64,000 nucleotides of DNA from Chryseobacterium daecheongense (GTDB lineage Bacteria > Bacteroidota > Bacteroidia > Flavobacteriales > Weeksellaceae), in the NCBI RefSeq assembly GCF_003729955.1, contig NZ_RJTX01000001.1, positions 1,714,187-1,778,186 of the forward strand, written 5' to 3'. The translations under genes were made by a program, and so were the position numbers. A model generated the notes under the pieces. The model made no database searches, was not told where the DNA came from, and saw nothing but the letters and a program-made list of their open reading frames with translations. This document shows positions 29,986 to 39,099 of the stretch, in pieces. Each line of letters begins with the position of its first letter. The first letter of the stretch is position 1.

Positions 29986-32607
29986 TTACTTAACAATAAC
30001 TTTGTAAGTTTTTACTGTAGATTTTGTTTCAATTTTAATTATATACAATCCCGCCGGAAGTGACGAGGTATTGATTTCTGTACCTCTTGTGAACTTATCA
30101 GATTTTACTAATTGTCCTTGAGTTGAGAAAATGGTATATGTTCCTTCTTCCGAAGATCTGACATTAAGGTTTTCACCTGCTTTTACCGGATTAGGATAGA
30201 TTTTAATATCATTCATTGCTGCTGTTGCATCCGCAATATCAGATGCTTTAGAAGCTGTTGCCTGACCATTTTTAGCAAACGTTGCATATGGGGAAAGTGG
30301 AGAGTTTGGAGCTCCTCTTTTCACAATATCTGTATCTGCAGGATTAGTAACTCCAGTTGCAGGATCCATAATACCATCTAGATCCGCATCGATTACAGGA
30401 GTAATGAAGCCTCCTCCATATTGGTCTAAATTTGCTTTTCCAATGGCATGTAGATCATATTGTGTATTATTACTTGCCACATTTAAGAAGTCAGGTAAAT
30501 TAGTTCCACTTGTATTTTTCAATGCATATTTCGGTGTTCCTGAATCCGGAGTTGTTTCCAAAACATCTGCGATACCATTGTTTCCAACTACTACACCTGC
30601 ATCAATAATACCGTCGTGGTTAGCGTCGATTGAATTGATAACTGATTGAGGGATACCTGACTCGAACAGATCTAGTACACCATCATTATCAGAATCCAGA
30701 TCTTTATAGTTGGCAACACCATCTCCTAAAATGTTTACAAAACTTAAATTTCCTTCAAGATCATCATCCTCAAAGAATGCATTATTATCAAAGTTCTCAT
30801 AAACATCCATGATACCATCATTATCTGAATCTCCATCACAAGCATCAGCAACTCCGTCTCCATCTGTATCAATAGCATTTGATTTATCATTTAAAGCAGA
30901 ACATCCTTCAGCACAATCCGGAATACCATTACCGTTAGTATCAATGTTGTCATTACCATTAGGACATTTGTCGTTACAGTTCGGAACTCCGTCTCCATCA
31001 TCATCCATCTGAACAAATGCATTATAGATCATATACGATTGAAGCAAACCTGCACCTAAAGGATTACTAATTTCAATCTTCATTCTGTCGAATGGTTTGG
31101 TAGATTTAAATCCTACATAAAATCTGTTAGAAGATGTTACGAAGAAATCACCGCTTAAAAGCTGCCCTCCTGTTTTTCTTTCTGTTTCTGTTGTTCCGTT
31201 ATAGAAAATTACATTGATAGATTTCAAAATATCTACAGAAATAACACTTGCCGTTTTTTCCAGTGTGAATCCACCAAATGTATTGGCAGGATACAGACCT
31301 GTATTACTTTTTACTGTTAACCTTGCTCCTGTTAAGAAAGATACCAATGGCATATTAATAGTAGCAAAATTTGTTAAGTTAGTATCTGTTACATTATACG
31401 GATTGTATAAAGTTGCTTTTAAAAGTCCCGGAATAAGAAGCCCGCCAAAAGCACTTGTCCAAGATGATCCCGGTACAATTTCTCCTAATCTGGAAGACCC
31501 CGAAGTCTGAATATATTCATTACAATCACAGCTTTGAGGCTCTTCAAATGCATAATACACTTTTAAACTTCCTAAATTAAATCCAAGAGTCTGGGTAACT
31601 TTTAATCTTATTTCATTGAAAGGCTTAGTTGAAGTTAAAGTTACTTTTTGCTTTCCTGAGCCATAACTTAATACTTTGATATTGATAAGTCCTCCGCCAT
31701 CACTTAAAGTTTTAGAATCCTGTAACTGTCCGAATAAATAAGTTTCAATCGTAATGTTTTTCAAAAACTCAGCACTTAAAATCTTACCCTGATCATCCGG
31801 CTCAATAACAAATCCGGCTCTGTTTCCGGCAGGATAAACCTGATCCTTATCCAATACCCCCACAGAGTAAGATCCTAATAAACCTGCCGGTAATACGATT
31901 GCACCATAAGAACTTTTATCTCCGTCTCCAATTCTCTCTCTGTTTTCCACATAAGAAAGAGGAGCTAAAAAGCTACTGCTTCCTGATACATTTCCATCAA
32001 CACCACTTCCTGCGATGATATCATCACAAATCCCATTATTATCAGTTGGAACGGTAGTCGGGTTGAAAGCAAATGCATAATACACATTCATTGAACCGAA
32101 TAATCCTACCAAACCAGATTGGTATAATCTTACTTCATCAAAGCTCTTAGTCGTTTTAAAATGTAAGAATATTCTATTTTTAGACCCTCCAAAAGCAGGA
32201 ACAGAAATTAATGTTGCAGTTGTGCTAGATTCCTGTAAAACACCTGCTTTATACGTACTTATTTTCAATGAACTTAATAATTCCGCTGTAATAAAACTGG
32301 TTCCCGTATCTACATTAAAACCTGTAATGTAACCCGCCGGATAGGTAACGTTATTGTTCTTAACTGAAATCCCATTTCCACTTAACAAAGTCGCAAAGTT
32401 TCCCATGCTTACTTTATTATTAAGATCTGCATCTACAACAGGGTTCATACTCCCGTTGTAGCATCCTAAACATATACCGGTGTTGTTTACCGGTTTAGCT
32501 TCTGTTCCCATCCCTCTTATCGGAATGTAACCTTGAGCAATCCCTTCTACCGACATCATCAACGTCAGCAAAACGGTTACTACATTCTGAAATAATTTTT
32601 TACTCAT
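29986..32607 (-). CDS. T9SS type A surface protein with thrombospondin type 3 repeats
   Basis: 873 residues: signal peptide (to about GIAQG), three related N-terminal beta modules of about 170 residues each that share [26 protein letters not shown] segments, then a calcium-binding Asp-rich tract of thrombospondin type 3 repeats ([36 protein letters not shown]) at roughly 530-750, and a T9SS type A sorting domain (about 800-873, [10 protein letters not shown]). It should be exported and anchored to or released from the cell surface; adhesion is the usual guess. It is 28 bases downstream of the YadA-head-like gene and forms a two-gene unit with it, inside the ribosomal protein/RNA polymerase cluster. 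Confidence 0.88.
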   Translation of the reverse strand: MSKKLFQNVVTVLLTLMMSVEGIAQGYIPIRGMGTEAKPVNNTGICLGCYNGSMNPVVDADLNNKVSMGNFATLLSGNGISVKNNNVTYPAGYITGFNVDTGTSFITAELLSSLKISTYKAGVLQESSTTATLISVPAFGGSKNRIFLHFKTTKSFDEVRLYQSGLVGLFGSMNVYYAFAFNPTTVPTDNNGICDDIIAGSGVDGNVSGSSSFLAPLSYVENRERIGDGDKSSYGAIVLPAGLLGSYSVGVLDKDQVYPAGNRAGFVIEPDDQGKILSAEFLKNITIETYLFGQLQDSKTLSDGGGLINIKVLSYGSGKQKVTLTSTKPFNEIRLKVTQTLGFNLGSLKVYYAFEEPQSCDCNEYIQTSGSSRLGEIVPGSSWTSAFGGLLIPGLLKATLYNPYNVTDTNLTNFATINMPLVSFLTGARLTVKSNTGLYPANTFGGFTLEKTASVISVDILKSINVIFYNGTTETERKTGGQLLSGDFFVTSSNRFYVGFKSTKPFDRMKIEISNPLGAGLLQSYMIYNAFVQMDDDGDGVPNCNDKCPNGNDNIDTNGNGIPDCAEGCSALNDKSNAIDTDGDGVADACDGDSDNDGIMDVYENFDNNAFFEDDDLEGNLSFVNILGDGVANYKDLDSDNDGVLDLFESGIPQSVINSIDANHDGIIDAGVVVGNNGIADVLETTPDSGTPKYALKNTSGTNLPDFLNVASNNTQYDLHAIGKANLDQYGGGFITPVIDADLDGIMDPATGVTNPADTDIVKRGAPNSPLSPYATFAKNGQATASKASDIADATAAMNDIKIYPNPVKAGENLNVRSSEEGTYTIFSTQGQLVKSDKFTRGTEINTSSLPAGLYIIKIETKSTVKTYKVIVK

Positions 32608-32635
32608 TTTGTTATTTTTTTAAGTTTTTTTATAA

Positions 32636-34183
32636 TTATAGATTAAGTTGGCTCCAAGTATATGTACTACCCGCAGTTCTTACACAACCAAAGAAAGAAC
32701 CTGTAGTGGAATTGATAAGAAAATATTTAATTGATCCTTCTTCTGCAGCACCACATGGCTGTGATTGTGGAGTAGTTGTTACTGCTGTTGGCAAATATTT
32801 AATTGAATTCTGTATGAATAAATCCGAGTTTCCAGTTAAGGCCGTTGCAGCAGGTACATTGATGGCAACCTGGGTTTTAGCAGTAATGGATGTAGGGTTT
32901 GCAGTTGCCTCCGATCCATAAAAATAATGTGTGCTATTAGCATAGGTCGTAGAATTGGTTTTTGCTGTCATCCCGTTATACCCGATAATCATTGAATTAT
33001 TTGTACTTACATTATTTTCTTTACCAAAGGCAAAGGTGTTTGAAGATGTTGTCCCAGAAACTTTATTTGTAACCCCAAAAAGGAAAGCGGCACCTGAACC
33101 CAACCCAAATGTTGAGGCTTCATTTGCAAAACCAATTGCAAGCGATTGTGTTCCGGATGTCAATTTATTATCCCTTCCTATGGCATAACCTCCTACAGTT
33201 ACGCTATTTGTATGACCTATTGCAACTGCAGCCGTACCTATACCAGGAGCTTTAACCGCATTAGTTGAACCTAATGCAATGCTTGTCCCATTATTCGTAG
33301 GATCAATACTATTAGATACCCCCCAAGTAAAGGAAGATAAGTTTTCTCCCCCGCCGGTTAAAGTTCCATTAGTGTCTAAAATACCATGTACCTTAGTATT
33401 AGTAACCACAGCTAAATTTTGATTTGAGGTTGTCCCAATAAAGTTATTATTCGGTGCAGTACCTAAAGCTGTGCTAGACGCTGTAGTGTTATTATTTCCT
33501 GTTATTTGCCAGTCGGCAGTTGCTGCCGCAGGGGTTGTAGGTGCCCAGTTGGTTCCATTAAATGTTAAAACCTGATTGGCTGTTGGAGCCGTATTACTTA
33601 TTGCAGTTCCTTGTAACTGGTTTGCATTCCAAAGTGGAGCGGTATTATTGACCGTTAAACTGATATCACTTCCTCCCACTACAGAGCTTGTTATTCCTCC
33701 TGATAATACGAATGCATCAGTTGCACCCGATGCACTTGTACCTTCCGCAATATTATTTCTGTCAATTCCAATAGTGGTTGCTCCACTTGCTGTAGAAGCT
33801 GTTATTGGAGAAGTTCCAGTAATACTTGTAATACCAGCCGCAGATGCTGTCTGCCAAGTTCCCACTCCATTCGCATCTGAAGTCAAAACTTTGTTAGCAC
33901 CTTGTGAACCGTCTACCAGCTGAAATCCATTTCCTGATGATGACACAATATGAAGCTTAGCATTGGGATTAGGAACACTGATTCCTACATTTCCATTATT
34001 AAGCACTGTGACCATCTCAGTATTGGAAGAATTATTAATTTCCAATGCTTTGGTTGCGGCTGTATTTCCCTTCGTCACAACGTCCATCATAGCACTTGGC
34101 GTTGGAGTATTAATACCAACTTGTGCGTATGCCAGACACCCGCAAAAGGATAAGGCCGCCACCGTAAATAATTTGTTTTTCAT
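32636..34183 (-). CDS. Secreted YadA-head-like beta-roll protein
   Basis: 515 residues, signal peptide to about AYAQ. The mature start QVGINTPTPSAMMDV is a motif of flavobacterial fibre-like proteins. Residues about 290-400 hold imperfect 14-16 residue repeats (SIALGSTNAV, AVAIGHTNSV, YAIGRDNKL, SLAIGFANEA, MIIGYNGM) as in the head of trimeric autotransporter adhesins, which fold as a left-handed beta roll. No T9SS domain and no YadA anchor are visible, so how it is held on the cell is unclear. Ala/Thr/Asn/Gly-rich throughout. Likely a trimeric surface fibre (inference). Confidence 0.75.
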   Translation of the reverse strand: MKNKLFTVAALSFCGCLAYAQVGINTPTPSAMMDVVTKGNTAATKALEINNSSNTEMVTVLNNGNVGISVPNPNAKLHIVSSSGNGFQLVDGSQGANKVLTSDANGVGTWQTASAAGITSITGTSPITASTASGATTIGIDRNNIAEGTSASGATDAFVLSGGITSSVVGGSDISLTVNNTAPLWNANQLQGTAISNTAPTANQVLTFNGTNWAPTTPAAATADWQITGNNNTTASSTALGTAPNNNFIGTTSNQNLAVVTNTKVHGILDTNGTLTGGGENLSSFTWGVSNSIDPTNNGTSIALGSTNAVKAPGIGTAAVAIGHTNSVTVGGYAIGRDNKLTSGTQSLAIGFANEASTFGLGSGAAFLFGVTNKVSGTTSSNTFAFGKENNVSTNNSMIIGYNGMTAKTNSTTYANSTHYFYGSEATANPTSITAKTQVAINVPAATALTGNSDLFIQNSIKYLPTAVTTTPQSQPCGAAEEGSIKYFLINSTTGSFFGCVRTAGSTYTWSQLNL

Positions 34184-34742
34184 TTGTAATGATATTTGTT
34201 GTTTTTTGTGTGTTTTTTTATTTTGAAATGTGTTTTGTTTAAAAAAGTATTGATGAAATGGCCATCAACTCTTAGCCAAATGATGATAAGAGTTAACCAT
34301 TTTCATGAGTATTCATCATATAAGAAGTAGCTGTCCAATATTCATCCGGACAGTATCATTACTTTTAAATTTTTGCAAGCATTTGCTGTTTGAAACAGCA
34401 AAAGAATTCAGTTTTTCTTTCCCTACTGATGTGTTTAATCTTTCCGAAGCCAGAGCCATCCAAATTTGAAGAATAGCTACAAAGAAGCTTTGGAAAAGAA
34501 GGTAATTTCTTTTCAATCTAGTGTGTGTTTTTTCAGGTGCAAATATAGTATTATTTTCAAATAAATGTCATTTTTTTTGAATAAAAAATATTAAATTAAA
34601 TAAAACACATAATTACTATTTACCACATTGTTTATTTTTTTACCAATTATTCAATTATAATTATATATACATAGTCATATTCCAAAAATATACAAATACC
34701 TTTATGAACAACTCACCATGTATTGAGGTACAAAAACAAAAA
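34184..34742 (-). other. Intergenic region with hairpins and a doubtful ORF
   Basis: The 600 bases between the fibre gene and rplL hold a -7 element TATATTTG (34547-34540, minus) and three inverted repeats: AACTCTTA/TAAGAGTT (34267-34294), CTGTCC/GGACAG (34331-34353) and TTTGCTG/CAGCAAA (34382-34402). A 66-codon minus-strand frame (34516-34316, TTG start) is not recognised and may not be coding. The transcript of the fibre gene would therefore have a leader of about 350 structured bases. Confidence 0.45.
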
Positions 34743-34767
34743 AAGCCTGAGCAAAATGCTCAGGCTT
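34735..34767 (-). terminator. Terminator after rplL
   Basis: Ten-base-pair stem AAGCCTGAGC/GCTCAGGCTT (34743-34752, 34758-34767) with a T7 run on the minus strand. It ends the rplKAJL transcript. Confidence 0.92.
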
Positions 34768-34789
34768 ATTATTTTAGAGTTAAATTGAA

Positions 34790-35161
34790 TTATTTCAATT
34801 CTACTTCAGCACCAGCTTCTTCTAATTGCTTCTTAAGAGCTTCTGCTTCGTCTTTAGATACACCAGTTTTGATTGGAGCTGGAGCACCGTCTACGATATC
34901 TTTAGCTTCTTTAAGACCAGCACCAGTTAAATCTTTTACTAATTTAACGATAGCTAATTTAGAAGCACCTGCAGACTTAAGAATTACGTCGAATTCAGTC
35001 TTTTCTTCAGCAGCATCACCTCCTGCAGCTCCACCTGCAACTACTACAGCAGCAGCAGCTGGCTCAATTCCGTACTCATCCTTAAGGATAGCAGCTAATT
35101 CATTTACGTCTTTTACTGTTAAGTTTACTAGCGTTTCAGCTAAATTTTTTAAATCTGACAT
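34790..35161 (-). CDS. rplL: 50S ribosomal protein L7/L12
   Basis: 123 residues with the N-terminal dimerisation helix, the Ala/Gly-rich hinge ([20 protein letters not shown]) and the C-terminal domain containing KTEFDVIL and [17 protein letters not shown]. The stalk protein recruits elongation factors to the ribosome. It is last in rplK-A-J-L (46 bases after rplJ) and is followed by a strong terminator rather than by rpoB. Confidence 0.98.
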   Translation of the reverse strand: MSDLKNLAETLVNLTVKDVNELAAILKDEYGIEPAAAAVVVAGGAAGGDAAEEKTEFDVILKSAGASKLAIVKLVKDLTGAGLKEAKDIVDGAPAPIKTGVSKDEAEALKKQLEEAGAEVELK

Positions 35162-35207
35162 TGTTGTAATGTTTTTGTTGATTATTTATTTAATTTTTTG
35201 AGTGTAA

Positions 35208-35801
35208 TTATTCAGCAGCTGGCGTTTCGTCAGTGCTTTCTGCAGCAGGAGCTTCCGGAGCTTCAGCAGCAGGAGTTTCTTCCACAGCAGGTGCAGCTTC
35301 TTCAGCTTTAGCTTCTACTGTTTCAGGTTTGTTTTGAAGAGCAGAAACAACTCTCTGGATTGGAGACTGAAGTAATCCGATAATTTCACCGATCATTTCT
35401 TCTCTAGACTTGATGTTAGCCAACGCGTCTAGGTTATTGTCACCAACGTAGAAAGTTTCCTGAAGGTAAGCAGACTTCAAAGCTGGCTTCTCTTCTTTCT
35501 TTCTGAACCCTTGGATTAATTTTGCAGGAGCATTTGCAGTTTCAGAGATCAAGATCGCTGAATTCCCTTTGAAAGTTGGGAACATCTCAGAGTAATCTAC
35601 TCCTTCGATTTGCTCCATTGCTTTTTGTAAAAGGGTATTTTTCACCACTTTTACTTTGATATTTTGTTTGAAAGCTTGTCTTCTGAAATCTGAAGATTTA
35701 GCAGCGTTCAATCCTTCTAGATCTGCTACGTATACTACTTTTGCATCCTGAAGCAAGTCTTTGATCTCTTGTATTGCTACAACTTTTTGGTCTTTTGTCA
35801 T
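35208..35801 (-). CDS. rplJ: 50S ribosomal protein L10 with acidic C-terminal tail
   Basis: 197 residues. The first 165 or so match L10 (KVVYVADLEGLNAAKSSDFR, KVVKNTLLQKAM), the base of the L7/L12 stalk. The last 32 residues are an extra Ala/Glu/Pro-rich tail (EEAAPAVEETPAAEAPEAP...), longer than E. coli L10 and rich in the same residues as translation-factor linkers. Between rplA and rplL, 18 and 46 bases away. L10 commonly regulates its own operon through its leader, but the target is not visible here. Confidence 0.97.
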   Translation of the reverse strand: MTKDQKVVAIQEIKDLLQDAKVVYVADLEGLNAAKSSDFRRQAFKQNIKVKVVKNTLLQKAMEQIEGVDYSEMFPTFKGNSAILISETANAPAKLIQGFRKKEEKPALKSAYLQETFYVGDNNLDALANIKSREEMIGEIIGLLQSPIQRVVSALQNKPETVEAKAEEAAPAVEETPAAEAPEAPAAESTDETPAAE

Positions 35802-35819
35802 TGTCTTAAGGATTTAATA

Positions 35820-36512
35820 TTAGTTAACAGATTTAGTATCGATTGCAATACCTGGGCTCATTGTAGAAGACAGGTAGATGCTTTTTACGTAAGTTCCTTT
35901 AGCAGCAGTCGGCTTCATTTTGATCAATGTCTGGATTAATTCCTGAGCATTTTCTTTCAATTTAGCAGCATCAAAAGATACTTTTCCAATTCCTGCGTGA
36001 ACGATACCATATTTATCTACTTTGAAATCGATTTTACCAGACTTCACTTCAGAAACAGCTTTACCGATCTCCATAGTTACAGTACCTGATTTAGGGTTTG
36101 GCATTAAACCTCTTGGTCCTAAAACTCTACCTAAAGGTCCTAATTTACCCATTACAGCAGGCATAGTAACGATAACGTCTACATCTGTCCAACCGTTTTT
36201 GATTTTATCTAAATACTCGTCAAGACCTACATAGTCTGCACCAGCTTCTTTAGCTTCAGCTTCTTTATCCGGTGTTACAAGAGCTAATACTTTAACATCT
36301 TTACCAGTTCCGTGAGGAAGAGATACTACACCTCTTACCATTTGGTTCGCTTTTCTTGGATCTACTCCTAGTCTTACAGCGATATCTACAGAAGCATCAA
36401 ATTTTGCAGTGTTAACTTCTTTTACAAGAGCTGAACCTTCTTCAAGGTTATAAATTCTACCTTTTTCTACTTTGCTTAAAGCTTCTTTTTGCTTTTTTGT
36501 TAATTTTGCCAT
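35820..36512 (-). CDS. rplA: 50S ribosomal protein L1
   Basis: 230 residues, normal length. The signature [27 protein letters not shown] and [17 protein letters not shown] identify L1, which binds 23S rRNA at the mobile stalk opposite L7/L12 and often represses its own mRNA. It lies 11 bases after rplK in the rplKAJL transcript. Confidence 0.98.
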   Translation of the reverse strand: MAKLTKKQKEALSKVEKGRIYNLEEGSALVKEVNTAKFDASVDIAVRLGVDPRKANQMVRGVVSLPHGTGKDVKVLALVTPDKEAEAKEAGADYVGLDEYLDKIKNGWTDVDVIVTMPAVMGKLGPLGRVLGPRGLMPNPKSGTVTMEIGKAVSEVKSGKIDFKVDKYGIVHAGIGKVSFDAAKLKENAQELIQTLIKMKPTAAKGTYVKSIYLSSTMSPGIAIDTKSVN

Positions 36513-36523
36513 TTCTTTAAGTT

Positions 36524-36970
36524 TTAAGCGTTAAAAGTTGGTTTAGTTCCTGTTACTCTTAATCCCATAGATCTTGCAGTACCTGCAACCATAGAAACAG
36601 CTGAATCCATTGTAAAGCAGTTAAGGTCTGCCATTTTATCCTCAGCGATTTTCTTTACCTGATCCCAAGATACAGAACCTACTTTGTTTCTGTTTGGTTC
36701 ACCGGAACCTCCCTTGATCTTAGCCGCATCCATTAACTGGATTGCTGCAGGTGGAGTTTTAATAACGAATTCAAAAGATTTGTCTTCGTATACTGTAATT
36801 ACTACAGGTAAAACTTGCCCTGGCTTGTCCTGAGTTCTTCCGTTAAATTGCTTACAAAACTCCATGATGTTTACACCTGCAGAACCTAATGCCGGACCTA
36901 CTGGCGGAGACGGGTTTGCTGCCCCTCCTTTCACCTGAAGCTTTACCATTTTAAAGACTTTCTTAGCCAT
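36524..36970 (-). CDS. rplK: 50S ribosomal protein L11
   Basis: 148 residues with [29 protein letters not shown] and the C-terminal [10 protein letters not shown] typical of L11, which binds the GTPase-centre rRNA. First gene of the operon; the predicted promoter is 98 bases upstream. It is normally preceded by nusG, but here three surface-protein genes lie between. Confidence 0.98.
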   Translation of the reverse strand: MAKKVFKMVKLQVKGGAANPSPPVGPALGSAGVNIMEFCKQFNGRTQDKPGQVLPVVITVYEDKSFEFVIKTPPAAIQLMDAAKIKGGSGEPNRNKVGSVSWDQVKKIAEDKMADLNCFTMDSAVSMVAGTARSMGLRVTGTKPTFNA

Positions 36971-37067
36971 TTTTTGTTTTTTAAGTTTGAATAATTAATG
37001 AGTTTGGAAGCATTATTATTCAGCAGGTTATCCATTCTCACATTAGATAAACCTACTTTTCGGACTG

Positions 37068-37097
37068 CAAAAGTATAAAATATTTTTGAAATAGCAA
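37068..37097 (-). promoter_or_regulatory. Predicted promoter of rplKAJL
   Basis: TTG (37097-37095), 19 bases, TACTTTTG (37075-37068) on the minus strand. A leader of roughly 90 bases follows before rplK. Confidence 0.65.
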
Positions 37098-37169
37098 ATG
37101 GAATGTGTTGATTTTTAGAAAGATTTCATAATAAAACTTTTTACATAAATTTATAACAAACAAAATATT

Positions 37170-39032
37170 ATGAAATTCAAATTTTTATTTTTTGGTATAT
37201 TTTTTATACTCTTCTCCCTTGTCAGGGCACAAAATGAGTTCATCACTGTCTGGAAACCTAGCAATACCGGCTTTATTCCCAGTCAAAGCACTGCTAATCA
37301 GATTTATTTCCCGGGAATAGGCGACAACTATACTATTTATTGGGAGGAAGTTGGCTATCCTTCTCATAACGGAACATTATCAAATGTAACAACCGTTCTT
37401 AATGTTCCTCTTTTAATTGATTTTGGAACACCATTGAATCCTGTAGCCAATAATGCAACTTACACTGTAAAAGTAAGCCAGGGAAATGGCAATTTTAACC
37501 GTATTTGTTTTTATGCGCCCAATATGTTCTATCGTGGAGACAGCCATAAAATCATTAATATAGCTCAATGGGGAGATGTTCACTGGTCAAGCATGGAGAG
37601 AGCCTTTAATTACTGTACAGAGATGGATGTCACGGCCACAGATATTCCCGACCTTTCTAATCTTTCTACACTGGCTGGAATGCTTGCCGGATGTTATAAC
37701 ATGATAGGAAACCCTTCTATTAATAATTGGGACACTTCTAATGTAACCAATTTATCAGAATGTTTCAATTTTGCCACCAAATTCAATCAGCCAATCAGCA
37801 ATTGGGATATTTCTAATGTAACTGATATTTCCTATATGTTTGGAAACGCTTATTTATTTAATCAGCCTATTGGAAACTGGAATACTTCTCATGTCACAAA
37901 TATGGCCGGCGTTTTTCTTGGAGCACTTGTCTTCAATCAACCACTTGCCAATTGGGATACTTCAAAGGCGACCAATATGAGTCAATTATTTTCCAATGCC
38001 GAATTATTTGATCAGCCCATAGGGAATTGGGATACTTCCAAAGTAACCAACATGGCCAATCTGTTTCATGGCATTAAAATGTTCAACCAGCCTATTGCAA
38101 GCTGGGATATTTCTAAAGTTACCAGTATCGCTTACATGTTTAGTGGAGCTCATCAATTCAACCAACCTATTGAAAACTGGGATACTTCTAGTGTAACAGA
38201 TATGAGAGGGGTGTTCAGGGAAAATAAAGCCTTTAACCTGCCTATAGCAAACTGGAACACTTCCCTGGTCACCAATATGCTTGATATGTTTGCTTCATCA
38301 GAAAAATTCAATCAGCCCATAGGAAACTGGGACACTTCAAAAGTTACGGATATGGCTTATATGTTTTATGAAGCAAGGGCATTTAACCAGCCTATTGGAA
38401 ACTGGGATACTTCAAAGGTGATCAATATGTTATATATGTTCACGGGAGCTCAGATGTTCAATCAGCCTCTCGGAAACTGGGACACTTCAAAAGTAACGGA
38501 TATGCGTCATATGTTTAAAAATGCTCCTAAATTCAATCAGGATTTAGGTACATGGAATTTATCCCTTGTAACACAGATGGACAATATGCTGGATTCCTCT
38601 GGCATGAAGTGTAACAATTATAATTCCACTTTATATGGCTGGGCAAACAATTCTTCTACTCCCAATAATTTAATTTTAGGAGCTTCCGGCTTGAAATATT
38701 CCACGGCACAGGCTATTGCCGCAAGAAATATACTATCTAATACTAAAGGTTGGTTCATTGTTAATGATATTTATGATCCTGAATGTGACGTATTAGCCAC
38801 TTCGGAAGTCCATAAGAAGAATTTGAAGTTTTATCCTAATCCTGTAAAAAATACCTTATACTTTTCTGAAGATTTACAAAACATTGAAATTTATTCTATG
38901 GATGGAAAACTACTGAAAAGAAACACAAAAGCAAATCACATGGATATTCCGGAACTATTGAAGGGAATTTATATTTTAAAAGCGACTGATCTTTCAGGAA
39001 ATCTTATATCTGAAAAAATTATTAAAGAATAA
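37170..39032 (+). CDS. BspA-like repeat surface protein, T9SS type A
   Basis: 620 residues with a signal peptide (to about LVRAQ). The middle is a run of 25-residue repeats with consensus FNQPIGNWDTSKVTNMxxMF, the DUF285/BspA type of leucine-rich-like repeat, 10 complete copies plus degenerate flanks, and the C-terminus is a T9SS type A sorting domain (about 545-620). BspA-type proteins of Bacteroidota bind host or matrix proteins, but relatives also occur in environmental bacteria. It is the only plus-strand gene inside the tuf-to-rpoC supercluster and lies divergent from rplK (199 bases apart). Confidence 0.9.
   Translation: MKFKFLFFGIFFILFSLVRAQNEFITVWKPSNTGFIPSQSTANQIYFPGIGDNYTIYWEEVGYPSHNGTLSNVTTVLNVPLLIDFGTPLNPVANNATYTVKVSQGNGNFNRICFYAPNMFYRGDSHKIINIAQWGDVHWSSMERAFNYCTEMDVTATDIPDLSNLSTLAGMLAGCYNMIGNPSINNWDTSNVTNLSECFNFATKFNQPISNWDISNVTDISYMFGNAYLFNQPIGNWNTSHVTNMAGVFLGALVFNQPLANWDTSKATNMSQLFSNAELFDQPIGNWDTSKVTNMANLFHGIKMFNQPIASWDISKVTSIAYMFSGAHQFNQPIENWDTSSVTDMRGVFRENKAFNLPIANWNTSLVTNMLDMFASSEKFNQPIGNWDTSKVTDMAYMFYEARAFNQPIGNWDTSKVINMLYMFTGAQMFNQPLGNWDTSKVTDMRHMFKNAPKFNQDLGTWNLSLVTQMDNMLDSSGMKCNNYNSTLYGWANNSSTPNNLILGASGLKYSTAQAIAARNILSNTKGWFIVNDIYDPECDVLATSEVHKKNLKFYPNPVKNTLYFSEDLQNIEIYSMDGKLLKRNTKANHMDIPELLKGIYILKATDLSGNLISEKIIKE
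37782..38591 (+). repeat. 75-bp tandem coding repeats (BspA/DUF285)
   Basis: Ten complete 75-base units start at 37782 and repeat in register to 38531; a shortened eleventh begins at 38532. Each encodes 25 residues. The DNA copies differ by scattered substitutions but keep the length exactly. Confidence 0.9.
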
Positions 39033-39055
39033 GATCTAATGATATCCGAAAATAA

Positions 39056-39078
39056 AAGACCACTTGATAAGTGGTCTT
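39056..39078. terminator. Bidirectional terminator
   Basis: Ten-base stem AAGACCACTT / AAGTGGTCTT with a 3-base loop, A-rich and T-rich flanks, between the convergent BspA-like and Asp-rich-repeat genes. Confidence 0.88.
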
Positions 39079-39099
39079 TTTACGTAAATAAATCCTGAA

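Noticed and set aside
34316..34516. 66-codon minus-strand frame with TTG start
   Set aside because: No recognisable family, contains hairpins, and lies in the leader of the fibre gene; kept only as part of the intergenic description.
34704..35201. 165-codon plus-strand frame across rplL
   Set aside because: It is the mirror of the Ala-rich rplL gene; its Ser/Ala-rich translation is a reverse-strand artefact.
37782..38591. CRISPR-like regular repeats
   Set aside because: The 75-base period is in frame and encodes BspA-type 25-residue units; no spacer structure and no cas genes.
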